33,165 nt of DNA from an uncultured Pseudomonadota bacterium (GCA_902826635.1 CADEFQ010000033.1:2524-35688); one strand, 5' to 3'; numbered from the stretch's first letter, positions 6,506 through 15,633 are shown. Notes: generated by a model from the letters alone, not told the origin. Made by a program: numbers and translations.

Positions 6506-7584
6506 TTCTTCCACCACATGCGCTCGTCGTTCACTAGCTGATGGCAAATGCCGTGCCTGTCCTTGGAGTCAGTGCAAGTAATCAGAGCATTGGCCGTGAT
6601 CTGCACTTCCTGCGCGGCCTTCGTTACGGCGCAGACCTTATGGTAGCCGTCCGCGTGAGTTCCATCGTGCGTGTCGATCACGCTGTCGTAGATGTTGTCC
6701 TGCAAGGACTCGAAGGTACCTGGGGGCACGGAGTCGCGTGCAAAAACGCGCAACGATTCCGCCGCGTAGAACGCCTCCCGCTGGCGCACGAAATGGTCAT
6801 TGAGCTTCCTGGGCGAAATCGCTGATGAATCGGAGACAGCAGTGCCCGTGTGTTCGCTATATGCACCGAGCAGTTGCGTGACATAGCGGCTCTCGCCCGG
6901 CGCGACCGCCGCAGGCGGCTTGCCGGCGGCTGGCCGTGCCCGTAGCCCGCCTCCAAAACGCGCCACGTGGACGGGCGTTGCCTTGTGATCTTCAACAAGC
7001 TGTAGTCCGGTCCTGGCCTCGAAGATCGAGAAGTCGAACTTATCGACAAAGGCGCGAAGCGCATCATCGAGTTCCACTTGCTGCGTTCCAGTGACGCCCT
7101 TCTTGACGTACTTCTCCCAATTCTCGATCAACCCTTCGCGTAGCTCAGTTGTATCGGACAGCAACTTGGTCAGTTTCGTACCCGTTCCCTTCGGCGCAAC
7201 GAAGTAGTAGCGACGTGGCGCTGTGTAGTCGCCTTGGAACGAGTGCCAAACGATCTTGCCGATTTCGGCCCACACATCGGTCGGCGCAAGGGCGTTGTCG
7301 TAGTGTTTGCACTGGTAGTTATCCCAAACGCCCTTGAGGAACTGGCCATCGACGAATCCAGCGACATCTATCCCCCTGTCGCCAGCACCGGTGAATCGGC
7401 GAACGTTCTTGTATAGCTTCTTGAGGCAGTAGTGCGCCCATTCCTCAACAAAGCCTTCCCACTCTTGTGCCGAATAGGTCAGGAGCCGAGTTTGGGGCGG
7501 AATGACTGGCCCTGTCGCTACCTGGGCGGCAGTGACAGTCCCGACGGCACCCTTAGGCTCCTCGATGTCCTTCCAATCATCCAT
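6502..7584 (-). CDS. ABC-3C effector: Mrr-like nuclease domain fused to ABC-3C C-terminal domain
   Basis: A 360-residue protein with two recognisable ends. Residues about 38-130 contain EWEGFVEEWAH, then FTGAGDRGIDVAG (Asp69, Asp73) and YQCKHY (Gln91-x-Lys93). This G-x-G-D-x-G-x-D ... QxK order is that of Mrr-type PD-(D/E)XK restriction nucleases, so DNA cleavage is predicted. Residues about 225-360 form the ABC-3C C-terminal domain, ending in GICHQLVNDERMWW, close to the CHQLANE-type ending of this family, which probably docks onto the middle component. The middle part is a linker with Ala/Pro/Gly. The ATG at 7584 is used because it follows the hsdS stop by seven bases with AGGTG in front; an ATG at 7620 would overlap hsdS. 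Cleavage target unknown. Confidence 0.83.
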   Translation of the reverse strand: MDDWKDIEEPKGAVGTVTAAQVATGPVIPPQTRLLTYSAQEWEGFVEEWAHYCLKKLYKNVRRFTGAGDRGIDVAGFVDGQFLKGVWDNYQCKHYDNALAPTDVWAEIGKIVWHSFQGDYTAPRRYYFVAPKGTGTKLTKLLSDTTELREGLIENWEKYVKKGVTGTQQVELDDALRAFVDKFDFSIFEARTGLQLVEDHKATPVHVARFGGGLRARPAAGKPPAAVAPGESRYVTQLLGAYSEHTGTAVSDSSAISPRKLNDHFVRQREAFYAAESLRVFARDSVPPGTFESLQDNIYDSVIDTHDGTHADGYHKVCAVTKAAQEVQITANALITCTDSKDRHGICHQLVNDERMWWKK

Positions 7585-7591
7585 CAAGCAC

Positions 7592-8800
7592 CTACAGCTC
7601 CCCCTTGAATGCCCTGTCAAGAATTGCCGGGAGCATCGCGTCCAGCCCGGCGGCGGTTTCGGCCTGTAGAGCCTTCACGGCCTCGACCTTGGCTTGGAGA
7701 GAATCCAGTTCGGCAACAATCTCGCGTTGCTCTTTGAGAGGAAGGAGCGGCACTTCAAGTTGTCTAATCTCCCGAAGCACGAGGTGCCGTATCATATCGC
7801 CGCGAGATCGCTCCTGGATTCGCTCCTGCATATAGGGAGCGCGCAATACCCAAGTGAGAAATTGTCCATCCAATAGATCGCGCTTCGGCTTCACCAAGGC
7901 TACGGACACAAAGAAGCTGAACTCCTTATCTGTATCGATAAAACATGGAACGCCAATCGTTCCGTCCTTGCTAATCAATACGTCTCCGCGTTCGGCTCTG
8001 GCGCGACGCGAGAATTGGGCATGGGCTTCCCGAGATACATACTTGTGGTTGGTGAAATCGACCTTTCCGGATGTGATATTCAATACGGTAATAAACGGAA
8101 TTCCGCTTTCCATGTATGTGGGAGTCAGGTGCGGGCCGTCTGCGACATCATTGCAAACATCCTGTAAACGCACCCACTTGAAAACCGTACTCTTCCCACT
8201 GGCTGTTCCGTTCGGTCGGCCGAACTTACGATGCAGTACGGCTCGGGTAACGGCGTCGCATTCTCTCTGCGCCTCCTTTCTGCTCTTCCGAAGCGTCGAG
8301 ATACGCGACGCCAGCTCCTCGATGCGGGCGACGATGCGGCGCTGCTCGTCGAGCGGCGGGAGGGGAATCTGACAAGCAAAGAAGGCATCGGGGTTAAGAG
8401 TCCTTCGGCGGTCGCCCATGCCGGAGGCCCGCATTCCCAAGTCTGACCAGAAACCCGGACGACGCATGAGCCAGCCAAGGAACTTGCGGTTGAGCCTTCC
8501 TTCATCGCTTAGGAATGTAGGAAACTGCGGAGATAGGTACTTTCCCGCGAAGCGATCATCGCTGAGTGCCAGAGCTCCTTCCCAGCCGAACAATTGGCTC
8601 ATTACTATGTGGTTGGGCTTCAATCGCAAGAAGTGTTTGTAACTCGTGTTGCCGTTCTCGATAGGCTCGCGGTCAAACAAGCCGCGCGCGAAGCTGAGTA
8701 CGCCAACCATGGAGTAAGTCTTGCTCGGATCAATGGACTCTCGATTAAGGTCGAGCCGAGTTACTTCGCCTAGCGCAACTGTCGGCCACGCTGCACTCAC
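7592..8800 (-). CDS. hsdS: Type I restriction-modification specificity subunit HsdS
   Basis: A 402-residue protein with the usual two target-recognition domains and two conserved helical spacers. TRD1 spans about residues 5-150 and ends in IPLPPLDEQRRIVARIEEL. TRD2 spans about 205-345 and ends in VPLLPLKEQREIVAELDSL. Each ending marks the start of a long dimer-like helix, the second finishing with AGLDAMLPAILDRAFKGEL, a classic HsdS C-terminus. TRD1 and TRD2 differ in sequence, so the target should be an asymmetric bipartite site; it cannot be read from sequence alone. The start overlaps the hsdM stop by four bases (ATGA). The gene looks intact and its codon use is less GC-rich than the housekeeping genes, as is common for HsdS and transferred DNA. 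Confidence 0.95.
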   Translation of the reverse strand: MSAAWPTVALGEVTRLDLNRESIDPSKTYSMVGVLSFARGLFDREPIENGNTSYKHFLRLKPNHIVMSQLFGWEGALALSDDRFAGKYLSPQFPTFLSDEGRLNRKFLGWLMRRPGFWSDLGMRASGMGDRRRTLNPDAFFACQIPLPPLDEQRRIVARIEELASRISTLRKSRKEAQRECDAVTRAVLHRKFGRPNGTASGKSTVFKWVRLQDVCNDVADGPHLTPTYMESGIPFITVLNITSGKVDFTNHKYVSREAHAQFSRRARAERGDVLISKDGTIGVPCFIDTDKEFSFFVSVALVKPKRDLLDGQFLTWVLRAPYMQERIQERSRGDMIRHLVLREIRQLEVPLLPLKEQREIVAELDSLQAKVEAVKALQAETAAGLDAMLPAILDRAFKGEL

Positions 8801-10353
8801 GCGCTCGCCCCCAATGCCGCCTTGATCTCCCGCATCAATTCGGTGATCCGCAATTCCTTCCTAATAATATCGTCGGCCAGTTGCTCCGGCGGCAGGTGCT
8901 CGAACTCCACCTTACGGCGCGGGTTCTTGCGGTCGAGATTGCAGTCCGCTTCTAGCAGCTCCTTTGCCGAAACCTTCCATGCCTGATTATTTTCTTCGCG
9001 CTTGCCCCACCACGCGACACAGTCCTTGAATTCCTCGAACTGCAAAGGCTGGGTCTTGGTGTAATTCTTCCGGCCCTCGGGCAAGGGCTGCTCGTAATAC
9101 CAGACTTCTTTCGTCGGCCCGGAGCGGTCGAAGAAGAGGATGTTGGTCGGAATGCTCGTATAGGGCGCGAACACGCCGTTCGGCAGCCGCACGATCGTAT
9201 GAAGGTTGAAGTCCTTGAGCAGTTCCTCCTTGATGCGGGCACAAACGCCATCACCGAACAGCGTGCCGTTCGGCACGACGACGGCGGCGCGGGCCGGGCG
9301 GCCCGCCGAAGTCGGCTGGCGCTTGAGCTTGCGTATGATGAGTTGCAGGAACAGCAGCGCCGTTTCTGCCGTTTGGCGGTCTGGGGGGAAGTTGCCTTGA
9401 ATCCCCTTCTCCTCCTCGCCGCCGAAGGGCGGGTTGGTGAGGATCACGTCCACGCGCTCCTTCTCGCCGATCTCGGCGAGCTTGAAGCGCAGCGCGTTGC
9501 CGGGGTCGATCTGCGGCGCGTCGAGTCCGTGCAGCAGCAGGTTCATCTGGCAAAGAAGATAAGGAAGCGATTTCGGCTCGCAACCCGTGATGGTCCTGGT
9601 CTGTAACTTCTTGCGGTCGGCGACGGTCTTGACCTGTTTCTCAAGGTGGCTGAACGCCTCGACCAGAAATCCGCCGGTGCCGCTCGCGGGATCGAGGACG
9701 GTTTCGCCAAGGCGCGGGTCCGTCACTTCCACCATGAAACGCACGACGGCGCGGGGCGTGTAGAACTCGCCGGAGTCGCCCGCCGCGTCGCGCATTTCAC
9801 GGAGCATGGATTCGTAAAGCGCGCCCAGCGTGTGCAGCTCGTCGGAAGACGTGAAGTGAATCCCGCCGACTTTGTTCACGATGTCGCGCAGCAGATAACC
9901 GCTCTTCATGCGGTTATCGACGCCCTTGAACACGGTGGCGATCACGTCGCGGCGGTTGTCGCCGTTGGAGCTTGAAAGCCCGCGCAAGTATGCGAACAGG
10001 CCCGGCCCCTTCTTGCCGTCGGCCCGCACGGCTTCATCGTTGTTGATGAAGGCGAGAAGCTCGTCGCCGGTGATGCCTTGAGCGTCGGCGGCCCAGTCGC
10101 GCCAGCGATAGGGCTGGTCGATGGCGGGCTTGAACTTTTCGCCCGCGAGCTTGGCCTCTTCCTTGCGCTGCTGTTCGAGGTCGTCGAGGAACTTGAGGAA
10201 CATGATCCAGGTCAGGAGCGGCAGGCGGTCGAGGTCGCCGTTCAATCCCTTGTCCTTGCGCATGATGTCGCGGGCGCTCTTGAGGAGGCTCCCGAGCATC
10301 TGCGAGGTCGTCATCGGTGCGGCGGCTTTGCCGCTCTTCTTAGCTCTGGCCAT
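8797..10353 (-). CDS. hsdM: Type I restriction-modification DNA methyltransferase subunit HsdM
   Basis: A 518-residue N6-adenine methyltransferase. The N-terminal HsdM helical domain (about 15-150) carries RLPLLTWIMFLKFLDDLE. The catalytic domain carries GEFYTPRAVVRFMV just before motif I DPASGTGGF (221-229, S-adenosylmethionine binding), and motif IV NPPF (307-310), the adenine-binding catalytic loop. The C-terminal part is the helical extension that contacts HsdS. With HsdS it forms the M2S methylase that protects host DNA, and with HsdR the full restriction enzyme. Its start lies 14 bases inside the end of hsdR, and its stop overlaps hsdS, so all three are translationally coupled. No damage to any catalytic motif is seen. 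Confidence 0.97.
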   Translation of the reverse strand: MARAKKSGKAAAPMTTSQMLGSLLKSARDIMRKDKGLNGDLDRLPLLTWIMFLKFLDDLEQQRKEEAKLAGEKFKPAIDQPYRWRDWAADAQGITGDELLAFINNDEAVRADGKKGPGLFAYLRGLSSSNGDNRRDVIATVFKGVDNRMKSGYLLRDIVNKVGGIHFTSSDELHTLGALYESMLREMRDAAGDSGEFYTPRAVVRFMVEVTDPRLGETVLDPASGTGGFLVEAFSHLEKQVKTVADRKKLQTRTITGCEPKSLPYLLCQMNLLLHGLDAPQIDPGNALRFKLAEIGEKERVDVILTNPPFGGEEEKGIQGNFPPDRQTAETALLFLQLIIRKLKRQPTSAGRPARAAVVVPNGTLFGDGVCARIKEELLKDFNLHTIVRLPNGVFAPYTSIPTNILFFDRSGPTKEVWYYEQPLPEGRKNYTKTQPLQFEEFKDCVAWWGKREENNQAWKVSAKELLEADCNLDRKNPRRKVEFEHLPPEQLADDIIRKELRITELMREIKAALGASA

Positions 10354-12706
10354 AGAGGAGTCCTTGCAGGTCGTTTACGGCTTGCCGGAGCCGTTCCGCG
10401 CTGCCGAAGAGCTTGATGATTTCGGCGGGCTGACCGTGGGTTGAAATCGGCGGAACCTTGAGCACGTCCGGCAAGAGGAACTGCGCGTCTCCGTGCTCCG
10501 CATACTTTTCCAGCAGCTCGTCGAGTATCTGACGGGCTTCGGGGGAGAACTTCTCGAAGTAATCCTTGCGCTCGGATTTGAGCCGCTGCGCCCGCTCACG
10601 ACGGGAGCGCAGTGGCGCGTTGAAAGCGAGATGACAGAGAAGATCGAAGGGATCGGCCTCGAGCTGTCCGGTCTGTTCGGCCAGAAGCGCGAAGTCGATG
10701 CCGCGCTCGGACAGAGCCGCGATGATTTCGGCGCGCTGCGTGGCGTTCGACCAGCGCGAGCGCAGGTCGGCGGACGTGGGCGCAAGGGAGCGGACGCTCT
10801 CCGCCGCGTAGTCGGTGTAGCGGACGACGCGAAGCTGGCGTCCGTTGGGATCAAGCTCATGCACCAGATGGGCGACGATCTCGACCTGGCCGCCGTCGAA
10901 GTAGAACTTGCGCGGCGCCTCATCGCCCGGCGGCTCGATGATTCCAGCCAGTTCATAGACTCCGGGCTCTTCCGCTACCTTGAAGACCGTGTCTGTGGCC
11001 GCTGTGGTATTGCCCTCATCATCCACTTGATCCTCGGTCACAAGGACCGGGTCACCGTCGAATTCCGGGTCGGCGAACATGCGGGTTGCCGCGCCGGTGT
11101 AGTCGAGGATGTTGAACCAGAGCTTGCCGTAATCGTCGCGCAGGCGCGTGCCGCGCCCGATGATCTGCTTGAACTCGCTCATGGAGCCGACGATGCGGGC
11201 AAGGACGACGTTCTTGCAGGTGGGCGCATCGACGCCGGTCGTGAGGAGCTGCGAGGAGGTCAGGATGACGGGCGTCTTCTTCTCGAGATCCTGGAAGTTG
11301 GATAAATGCCCGCGCCCGATGGCTCCCTCGTCCGCTGTCACGCGGCAAACGTAGTCGGGGTGCTGCGCCACAAGGTCGGCGTTGAGGTTGACGAGGGCCT
11401 CGCGCATTTCGGAGGCGTGCTCCTGGTCCACGCAAAACACGATGGTCTTGGCGAAGCGGTCACTGGACTTGAGGAAGTCCGTCAGATGGCGGGCTATCGC
11501 CTGCGTGCGGGCGCGCAGGGCGATCACCCGCTCAAAGTCCCTGGTCTGGTATTCGTCGTCCGGGATCGCGCGCCCGTAGCGGTCGAGTTCGTCGGTTGAG
11601 GGCCTCCAGCCCGCTGCATCCCATTGCGTCACCACGCGATGCACGCGGTAGGGAGCGAGGAAGCCGTCGTCGATGCCTTGCCGGAGACTGTATTCGTAGA
11701 GAGGGTTGCCGAAGTAGAGATACGTGTCGCGGCTCTCTTCGCGCAGCGGCGTCGCCGTCATGCCGAGCTGATAGGCGGGCTTGAAGTGTTCCAGGATGAC
11801 CCGCCATGAGCTGTCGTCGCGGGCGCTGCCCCGGTGGCACTCGTCCACGATAACGAGGTCGAAGAAGTCCGGCGGATAGTCGCGGAACAATCCGGCGCGG
11901 CGCTCGTCTTCGGCGAGCGCCTGATAAATGGCGAAATACATTTCGCGGCTCTTGATGATTTCGCCGGATTCGATCTTGTGCCGGGCGTCGCCGAACGGAC
12001 TGAAGTCCTTGTCCTTCGGGTCGTCGATCAGGATGTTGCGGTCGGCCAAGAAGAGGATGCGGGGCTTGCGGTGCTCGCCGGTGGCGTTCCAGCGGCTCGA
12101 CCAGAGCTTCCAGCAAATCTGAAACGCCACGGTCGTCTTGCCCGTGCCGGTCGCCATGGTGAGCAGAAGGCGGCGCGTCCCGCCAAGGATCGCCTCGACC
12201 GTGCGGTTGATGGCGATTTGCTGGTAGTAGCGCGGCGTCTTGCCACCGACGGTGTTGTAGGGAGCAAGAAGGTGCTCGACCTGCGCGGGGGCTGTGATCT
12301 GGCTTCCGGCCTGATACCGCCGCCAGAGGTCTTCGGGCCTTGGGAAGTCCGGAACGCGGGTTTCAGCGCCCAGGAAGTAATCAATCTCGATGATGTCCTT
12401 GCCGTTGGTGGCGTAGGCGAATTTCAGGCCCAGCATTTCGGCGTAGGTCCGCGCCTGCTGAACGGCATCGGCGGCGGACTTGTAGCTGGCCTTGGCCTCG
12501 ACCACGGCGAGCGGAAAGTCGCGGGTGTAGCGCAGGAGGTAATCGACCCGTTTTGGGGGCTTGCGGACGAAGCCCTTGCCGACGGGGATGACGCGGCCAT
12601 CGGTGACGGTCCGCTGCTCGGCGATGGAATGGGGATCGTTGTCCCACCCTGCCGCCTGGAGCTTCGGCACCACGAACTTGCGGCATGTGTCGGCTTCGTT
12701 GCTCAT
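10340..12706 (-). CDS. hsdR: Type I restriction enzyme, translocase/endonuclease subunit HsdR
   Basis: A 788-residue protein, the short EcoEI-like class. The N-terminal nuclease domain shows Asp55 in RVDYLLRY and Glu70-x-Lys72 in AVVEAKAS, the PD-(D/E)XK cutting site. The SF2 motor has ATGTGKT (Walker A, 185-191), DECH (288-291), TATP (317-320), and a second RecA-like lobe with [11 protein letters not shown] and [11 protein letters not shown] helical C-terminal domain (about 590-788) binds the methylase. It translocates unmodified DNA and cuts at a distance. First gene of the operon; upstream to the transposase remnant there is no other gene, so the operon promoter must lie in 12707-12900. 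No strong Shine-Dalgarno is seen before the ATG (only GGACGGACG). Confidence 0.96.
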   Translation of the reverse strand: MSNEADTCRKFVVPKLQAAGWDNDPHSIAEQRTVTDGRVIPVGKGFVRKPPKRVDYLLRYTRDFPLAVVEAKASYKSAADAVQQARTYAEMLGLKFAYATNGKDIIEIDYFLGAETRVPDFPRPEDLWRRYQAGSQITAPAQVEHLLAPYNTVGGKTPRYYQQIAINRTVEAILGGTRRLLLTMATGTGKTTVAFQICWKLWSSRWNATGEHRKPRILFLADRNILIDDPKDKDFSPFGDARHKIESGEIIKSREMYFAIYQALAEDERRAGLFRDYPPDFFDLVIVDECHRGSARDDSSWRVILEHFKPAYQLGMTATPLREESRDTYLYFGNPLYEYSLRQGIDDGFLAPYRVHRVVTQWDAAGWRPSTDELDRYGRAIPDDEYQTRDFERVIALRARTQAIARHLTDFLKSSDRFAKTIVFCVDQEHASEMREALVNLNADLVAQHPDYVCRVTADEGAIGRGHLSNFQDLEKKTPVILTSSQLLTTGVDAPTCKNVVLARIVGSMSEFKQIIGRGTRLRDDYGKLWFNILDYTGAATRMFADPEFDGDPVLVTEDQVDDEGNTTAATDTVFKVAEEPGVYELAGIIEPPGDEAPRKFYFDGGQVEIVAHLVHELDPNGRQLRVVRYTDYAAESVRSLAPTSADLRSRWSNATQRAEIIAALSERGIDFALLAEQTGQLEADPFDLLCHLAFNAPLRSRRERAQRLKSERKDYFEKFSPEARQILDELLEKYAEHGDAQFLLPDVLKVPPISTHGQPAEIIKLFGSAERLRQAVNDLQGLLYGQS

Positions 12707-12904
12707 CGTCCGTCCAGATCAGGGGCCGGGCGGCAATAGCGCCCCTCGCCGGGCAGTGCCGGCGCCCCAAAATGGCCTCCCTCTTCGGTGGCAGCAGTTA
12801 TTGCCGCCCTAACTTATTGTCTCTTATGGCATGGGGCTTTGGCCCCGTCCAAGTACAGTTTTCGCACTTTTCGATTTCCGGGGCCTTCATTGCCCGCGGG
12901 CGGG

Positions 12905-13048
12905 CGGGAAGTCGCCGATCACGTCTGGCTGATCAGGTTCATGCACTACGAGCTGGGCTTCTTCGACGATCAGTGCAACCGCGTCGAGTGCGCTCCGAAC
13001 CCCTTCGGCGCAAAAGTGTTACCCATGTGTCCGGAATGGACCGAGTGA
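12905..13048 (+). pseudogene. Transposase C-terminal remnant (integrase-core insertion sequence)
   Basis: In the frame ending at TGA 13046-13048 the residues [20 protein letters not shown], then [13 protein letters not shown], match the C-terminal tail common to a group of IS transposases with an integrase core (typically VSFMxYDLGFFD ... NPFGxxVLPM). The catalytic DDE domain is absent, so this is only the last 45-50 codons. It points from the hsdR promoter region toward the tRNA gene. The 345-base gap 12707-13051 otherwise holds only the presumed hsdR promoter. Family assignment is from memory of the motif, not from a search. Confidence 0.5.
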
Positions 13049-13051
13049 AAT

Positions 13052-13128
13052 TGGCGCGCCCGGCGGGATTCGAACCCACGACCCCTGCCTTCGGAGGGCA
13101 GTACTCTATCCAGCTGAGCTACGGGCGC
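13052..13128 (-). tRNA. tRNA-Arg (anticodon CCG)
   Basis: Read on the minus strand, the 77 bases begin GCGCCCG and close with CGGGCGC, discriminator G and an encoded CCA. The anticodon stem CTGCC/GGCAG encloses the loop CTCCGAA, giving anticodon CCG, which reads the Arg codon CGG. The T arm contains GTTCGAATC, and the D arm TAGCTCAGCTGGATAGAG is standard. It starts 12 bases after the corA stop on the same strand, so it may be processed from a corA transcript or have its own promoter inside corA. It lies directly at the edge of the accessory block. Confidence 0.97.
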
Positions 13129-13140
13129 CCGAACCGCGAA

Positions 13141-14121
13141 TTATAGCCAGCCTTTGCGCTTGAACCACAGGTATGGCAGGACTGCCGAGAACACCATGAG
13201 GACGAGCGCGAACGGATAACCCCCGCGCCAGTCGAGTTCAGGCATGTAGCGGAAGTTCATGCCGAAAACGCTCGCGACGAGCGTCGGGGGCAGGAAGACG
13301 ACCGCCGCGACCGAGAAGATCTTGATGATCGCGTTCTGCTCGATGTTGACCATGCCGAGCGTGGCCTCGAGCAGGAATTGCACTTTGTTGCCGAGGTAGC
13401 TGACGTGGTCGCTCATCGCGAGCACGTCGCGCGACAGCATGCGAAAGCGCCCGCGCACATCCTGCGCGAAGTGGTTCGCCGGCTGCTGCTGCGCGAATGC
13501 GAGCAGCCGCCCGAGCGACACGAGGCTCTCGCGCGATTTCGACAGCACCTCGCCGTTCTGCCCGAGGCGCTCGAGGACGCCGCGAAAGTCGCGCGATGCC
13601 GAGCGGCGGCGACCCGGCGTCGTGTGCGCGAATATGCCGGACGACTCCGAGTCGAGTTCGCCACCCGCGCGTTCGAGCACGTCGGCGATGCGGTTGATGA
13701 TCGATTCGAGCAGGCCCGCGAAGATCGCGGCCCCCGAATTGCAGTTCGTGATGTGCCGCTCTGCGTAGGCGATGAAGCGCCGGAAGGGCAGCGGGTCGAC
13801 GTAGCGCACCGTGATCAGGCGCGCACCCGCGAGGATGAAGGTGATCTGCGTGCTTTCGGGCAGGTCGGAATCGAGCTTCGTCACGACGGTCGCCGTCATG
13901 AATAGTGCGCCGGCGTCCTCATAGAGGCGATTCGACGATTCGATCTCGCGCATTTCCTCGCGCGTCGGGATGTTGATGCCGAACGACGCCTCGAGGCGCT
14001 TCTCGTCGGCCGGCGTCGGATCGAGGAGATCGAGCCACAGCGCGTCTTTCGGCAGCGCGGCTTCGCAGTCGGGCTCGATTCGCGTGAGGCCCACCGAACC
14101 GGGAAGAAACGCGCTCAGCAT
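13141..14121 (-). CDS. corA: CorA-family magnesium/cobalt transporter
   Basis: A 326-residue CorA. The cytoplasmic domain (about 1-260) is rich in charged helices, including the long stalk helix before the membrane. Two C-terminal transmembrane segments follow: about 262-286 ([20 protein letters not shown]) and about 303-318. The signature Gly-Met-Asn at 287-289, followed by MPEL, forms the ion-selectivity entrance. The last residues KRKGWL are basic and cytoplasmic. Pentameric CorA channels import Mg2+ (also Co2+ or Ni2+). It is followed by the tRNA-Arg gene; upstream, the dsbA-like gene ends 31 bases before its start on the same strand, so it may be the third gene of a cytochrome c4-dsbA-corA transcript. 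Confidence 0.95.
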   Translation of the reverse strand: MLSAFLPGSVGLTRIEPDCEAALPKDALWLDLLDPTPADEKRLEASFGINIPTREEMREIESSNRLYEDAGALFMTATVVTKLDSDLPESTQITFILAGARLITVRYVDPLPFRRFIAYAERHITNCNSGAAIFAGLLESIINRIADVLERAGGELDSESSGIFAHTTPGRRRSASRDFRGVLERLGQNGEVLSKSRESLVSLGRLLAFAQQQPANHFAQDVRGRFRMLSRDVLAMSDHVSYLGNKVQFLLEATLGMVNIEQNAIIKIFSVAAVVFLPPTLVASVFGMNFRYMPELDWRGGYPFALVLMVFSAVLPYLWFKRKGWL

Positions 14122-14152
14122 GTCGTCGCGCCTGCCGCCGTGCCTGCGCCGC

Positions 14153-14971
14153 TTACCGGCGCTTCTCGTGGGCCGCGAGCGCGTCGATCAGCTGCATCAG
14201 TTCCGCCTGTCCGCCGGCGAGGCCGACATCGGTCTGGTATTTGCCCGCGACGTAGACGACCGGCGTCGCATCGACGCGGTAGCGCCGTGTCAGGTCTTCG
14301 GCGCGCTGCAGTTGGGTGCTGACGAAAAAGCCGTCGTATTCGCGCAGGAAATCCGCTTCGGCGATGCCGTTCGCCTTCGCGAACGCGAGCTGCAGCTGGC
14401 GTGTGCGCGCGTCGTCGTTGGCCGCGAGCATGTTGCCGCGGGTGTGGATTTCGTCGAACACTTTCGAGTTGAGGTCGGTGCGCTTCAGCGCCACGAGCGT
14501 GTAAAAGAGCCGTGCGTGCGCCGCGTTGACCGGATTCCACATCACGGGCACGCGCACGAACTCGATGTACGCGGGCTTCGTCTTCTCCCAGCTCGCGAAA
14601 TACGGTTCGAGCGCGTAGCAGTGGCTGCAGCCGTACCAGAAGATCTCGATGACTTCGACCTTGCCCGCGGGCGCATCGGTGGGCTGCGCCGGGACGATCG
14701 GCTGGTAGTTCACGCCCGCTTTCCACCGACCACCGGGCAGTTCGGCGGCGGCAGGCATCGCGGCCAGCCGTTCGAGCGAGGCGTCGTCGCCTTCGGCGAC
14801 TTCGCCCGTGCTTTCCTGGCTGGCGGTCGCCGCGTCGGCGGGCGCCGCGGCAGGCGCGGTCGCAGGGGCCGTCGCGGCGGCCGGGGAGGTCGCTTCGGGC
14901 GCAGGCGTCTCGCGCGTGCAGGCAGCCATGCCGCACGCAAGCAGCGTGGCGGCGAGCAGGATTCGAATCAT
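14153..14971 (-). CDS. dsbA: DsbA-like thiol:disulfide oxidoreductase
   Basis: A 272-residue exported thioredoxin-fold protein. The N-terminus has a hydrophobic signal (IRILLAATLLACGMAAC) with possible lipobox cysteines at 13 or 18. An Ala/Pro/Thr/Glu-rich linker of about 60 residues follows, longer than in E. coli DsbA. The catalytic domain starts near 85 and has the active site Cys115-Ser-His-Cys118 in IFWYGCSHCYALEPYF (E. coli DsbA has CPHC) and the cis-proline loop VDATPVVYVAG. It should introduce disulfides into periplasmic proteins. The ATG at 14971 is chosen because GAGG lies six bases upstream; a TTG 18 bases earlier would overlap the cytochrome stop. Placement next to cytochrome c4 and near engB/polA is the arrangement seen in pseudomonads. 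Confidence 0.9.
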   Translation of the reverse strand: MIRILLAATLLACGMAACTRETPAPEATSPAAATAPATAPAAAPADAATASQESTGEVAEGDDASLERLAAMPAAAELPGGRWKAGVNYQPIVPAQPTDAPAGKVEVIEIFWYGCSHCYALEPYFASWEKTKPAYIEFVRVPVMWNPVNAAHARLFYTLVALKRTDLNSKVFDEIHTRGNMLAANDDARTRQLQLAFAKANGIAEADFLREYDGFFVSTQLQRAEDLTRRYRVDATPVVYVAGKYQTDVGLAGGQAELMQLIDALAAHEKRR

Positions 14972-14985
14972 GGAAAACCTCGAGG

Positions 14986-15633
14986 TCAACGCATGCCCTG
15001 GATGTACGACGCGACGTTGCGGATGTCTTCCGCGGTGAGCTGCTTCGCGATCGTCTCCATCATGTGGGCGTTTTTCGTGTCGTGGGCGGCGCCGGCGACG
15101 TCGTCATAGCGCGTGGCGTTCGCGTACGCGTTCAGCTGTTCCACCGTGTAGACCGAATGCTGCGCGCGGACAGCGGGGTAACCCGCCGCCGGATTGCCGC
15201 GACCGACCGGGCCATGGCAGGCCATGCAGGCGGGAATGCTGCGCGTCTTGTCGCCGCCGCGGTAGAGCGTCTCGCCCGCTTTCCAATAGGACGGATCGGC
15301 CTCGAGGCCCGACGGCGTCTGCGTCGCGAAATACGCGCCGAGGTCGGCGATGTCTTCGTCGCTGAGCGCGGCGGCCTGCGCGGTCATCACCATGGCGTTC
15401 GGCGTGACGCCGCGCTCGCCGGCGCGGAATTGCTTCAACTGGGTGGCGATGTACGCGGCGTTCTGGCCGGCGAGATTCGGCCATTCGGGGTTCGAGCTGT
15501 TGCCATTCGGGCCGTGGCAGGCGATACAGACGCCGGCTTTCGAGGCACCGGCCTCGGCGGAGCCATCGGCATGGGCCACCGGCAGGGCGGCCACGAGGGC
15601 CAGGGCGGCAAGAGCAAAGGTAGTTCTCGTCAT
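14986..15633 (-). CDS. Diheme cytochrome c4
   Basis: A 215-residue periplasmic protein. The signal peptide is residues 1-22 (LAALALVAALPVAHA). Two class-I cytochrome c domains follow, each with a heme-binding CxxCH: CIACH at 36-40 and CMACH at 136-140. Candidate distal Met ligands are Met81 or Met83 in NAMVMTAQ for heme 1, and one in HMMETIAKQL for heme 2. The repeat pattern (CHGPNGNSSNPEWPNLAGQ and CHGPVGRGNPAAGYPAVRAQ) is that of cytochrome c4, a soluble or loosely membrane-bound electron donor to terminal oxidases. The ATG at 15633 is the only start giving a proper signal peptide, with GGAG upstream. Divergent from engB across 58 bases. Confidence 0.95.
   Translation of the reverse strand: MTRTTFALAALALVAALPVAHADGSAEAGASKAGVCIACHGPNGNSSNPEWPNLAGQNAAYIATQLKQFRAGERGVTPNAMVMTAQAAALSDEDIADLGAYFATQTPSGLEADPSYWKAGETLYRGGDKTRSIPACMACHGPVGRGNPAAGYPAVRAQHSVYTVEQLNAYANATRYDDVAGAAHDTKNAHMMETIAKQLTAEDIRNVASYIQGMR

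Noticed and set aside
2024..13051. Attachment-site repeat of the tRNA 3' end at the left side of the block
   Set aside because: I looked by eye for a copy of the tRNA-Arg 3' end near 2024-2221 and 2630-2650 and saw none, so tRNA-targeted integration is not claimed as shown.
12685..13146. Plus-strand reading frame ending in a [17 protein letters not shown] peptide
   Set aside because: The C-terminal part is the antisense translation of the tRNA-Arg gene, a familiar artefact, and the front part is antisense to the hsdR start.
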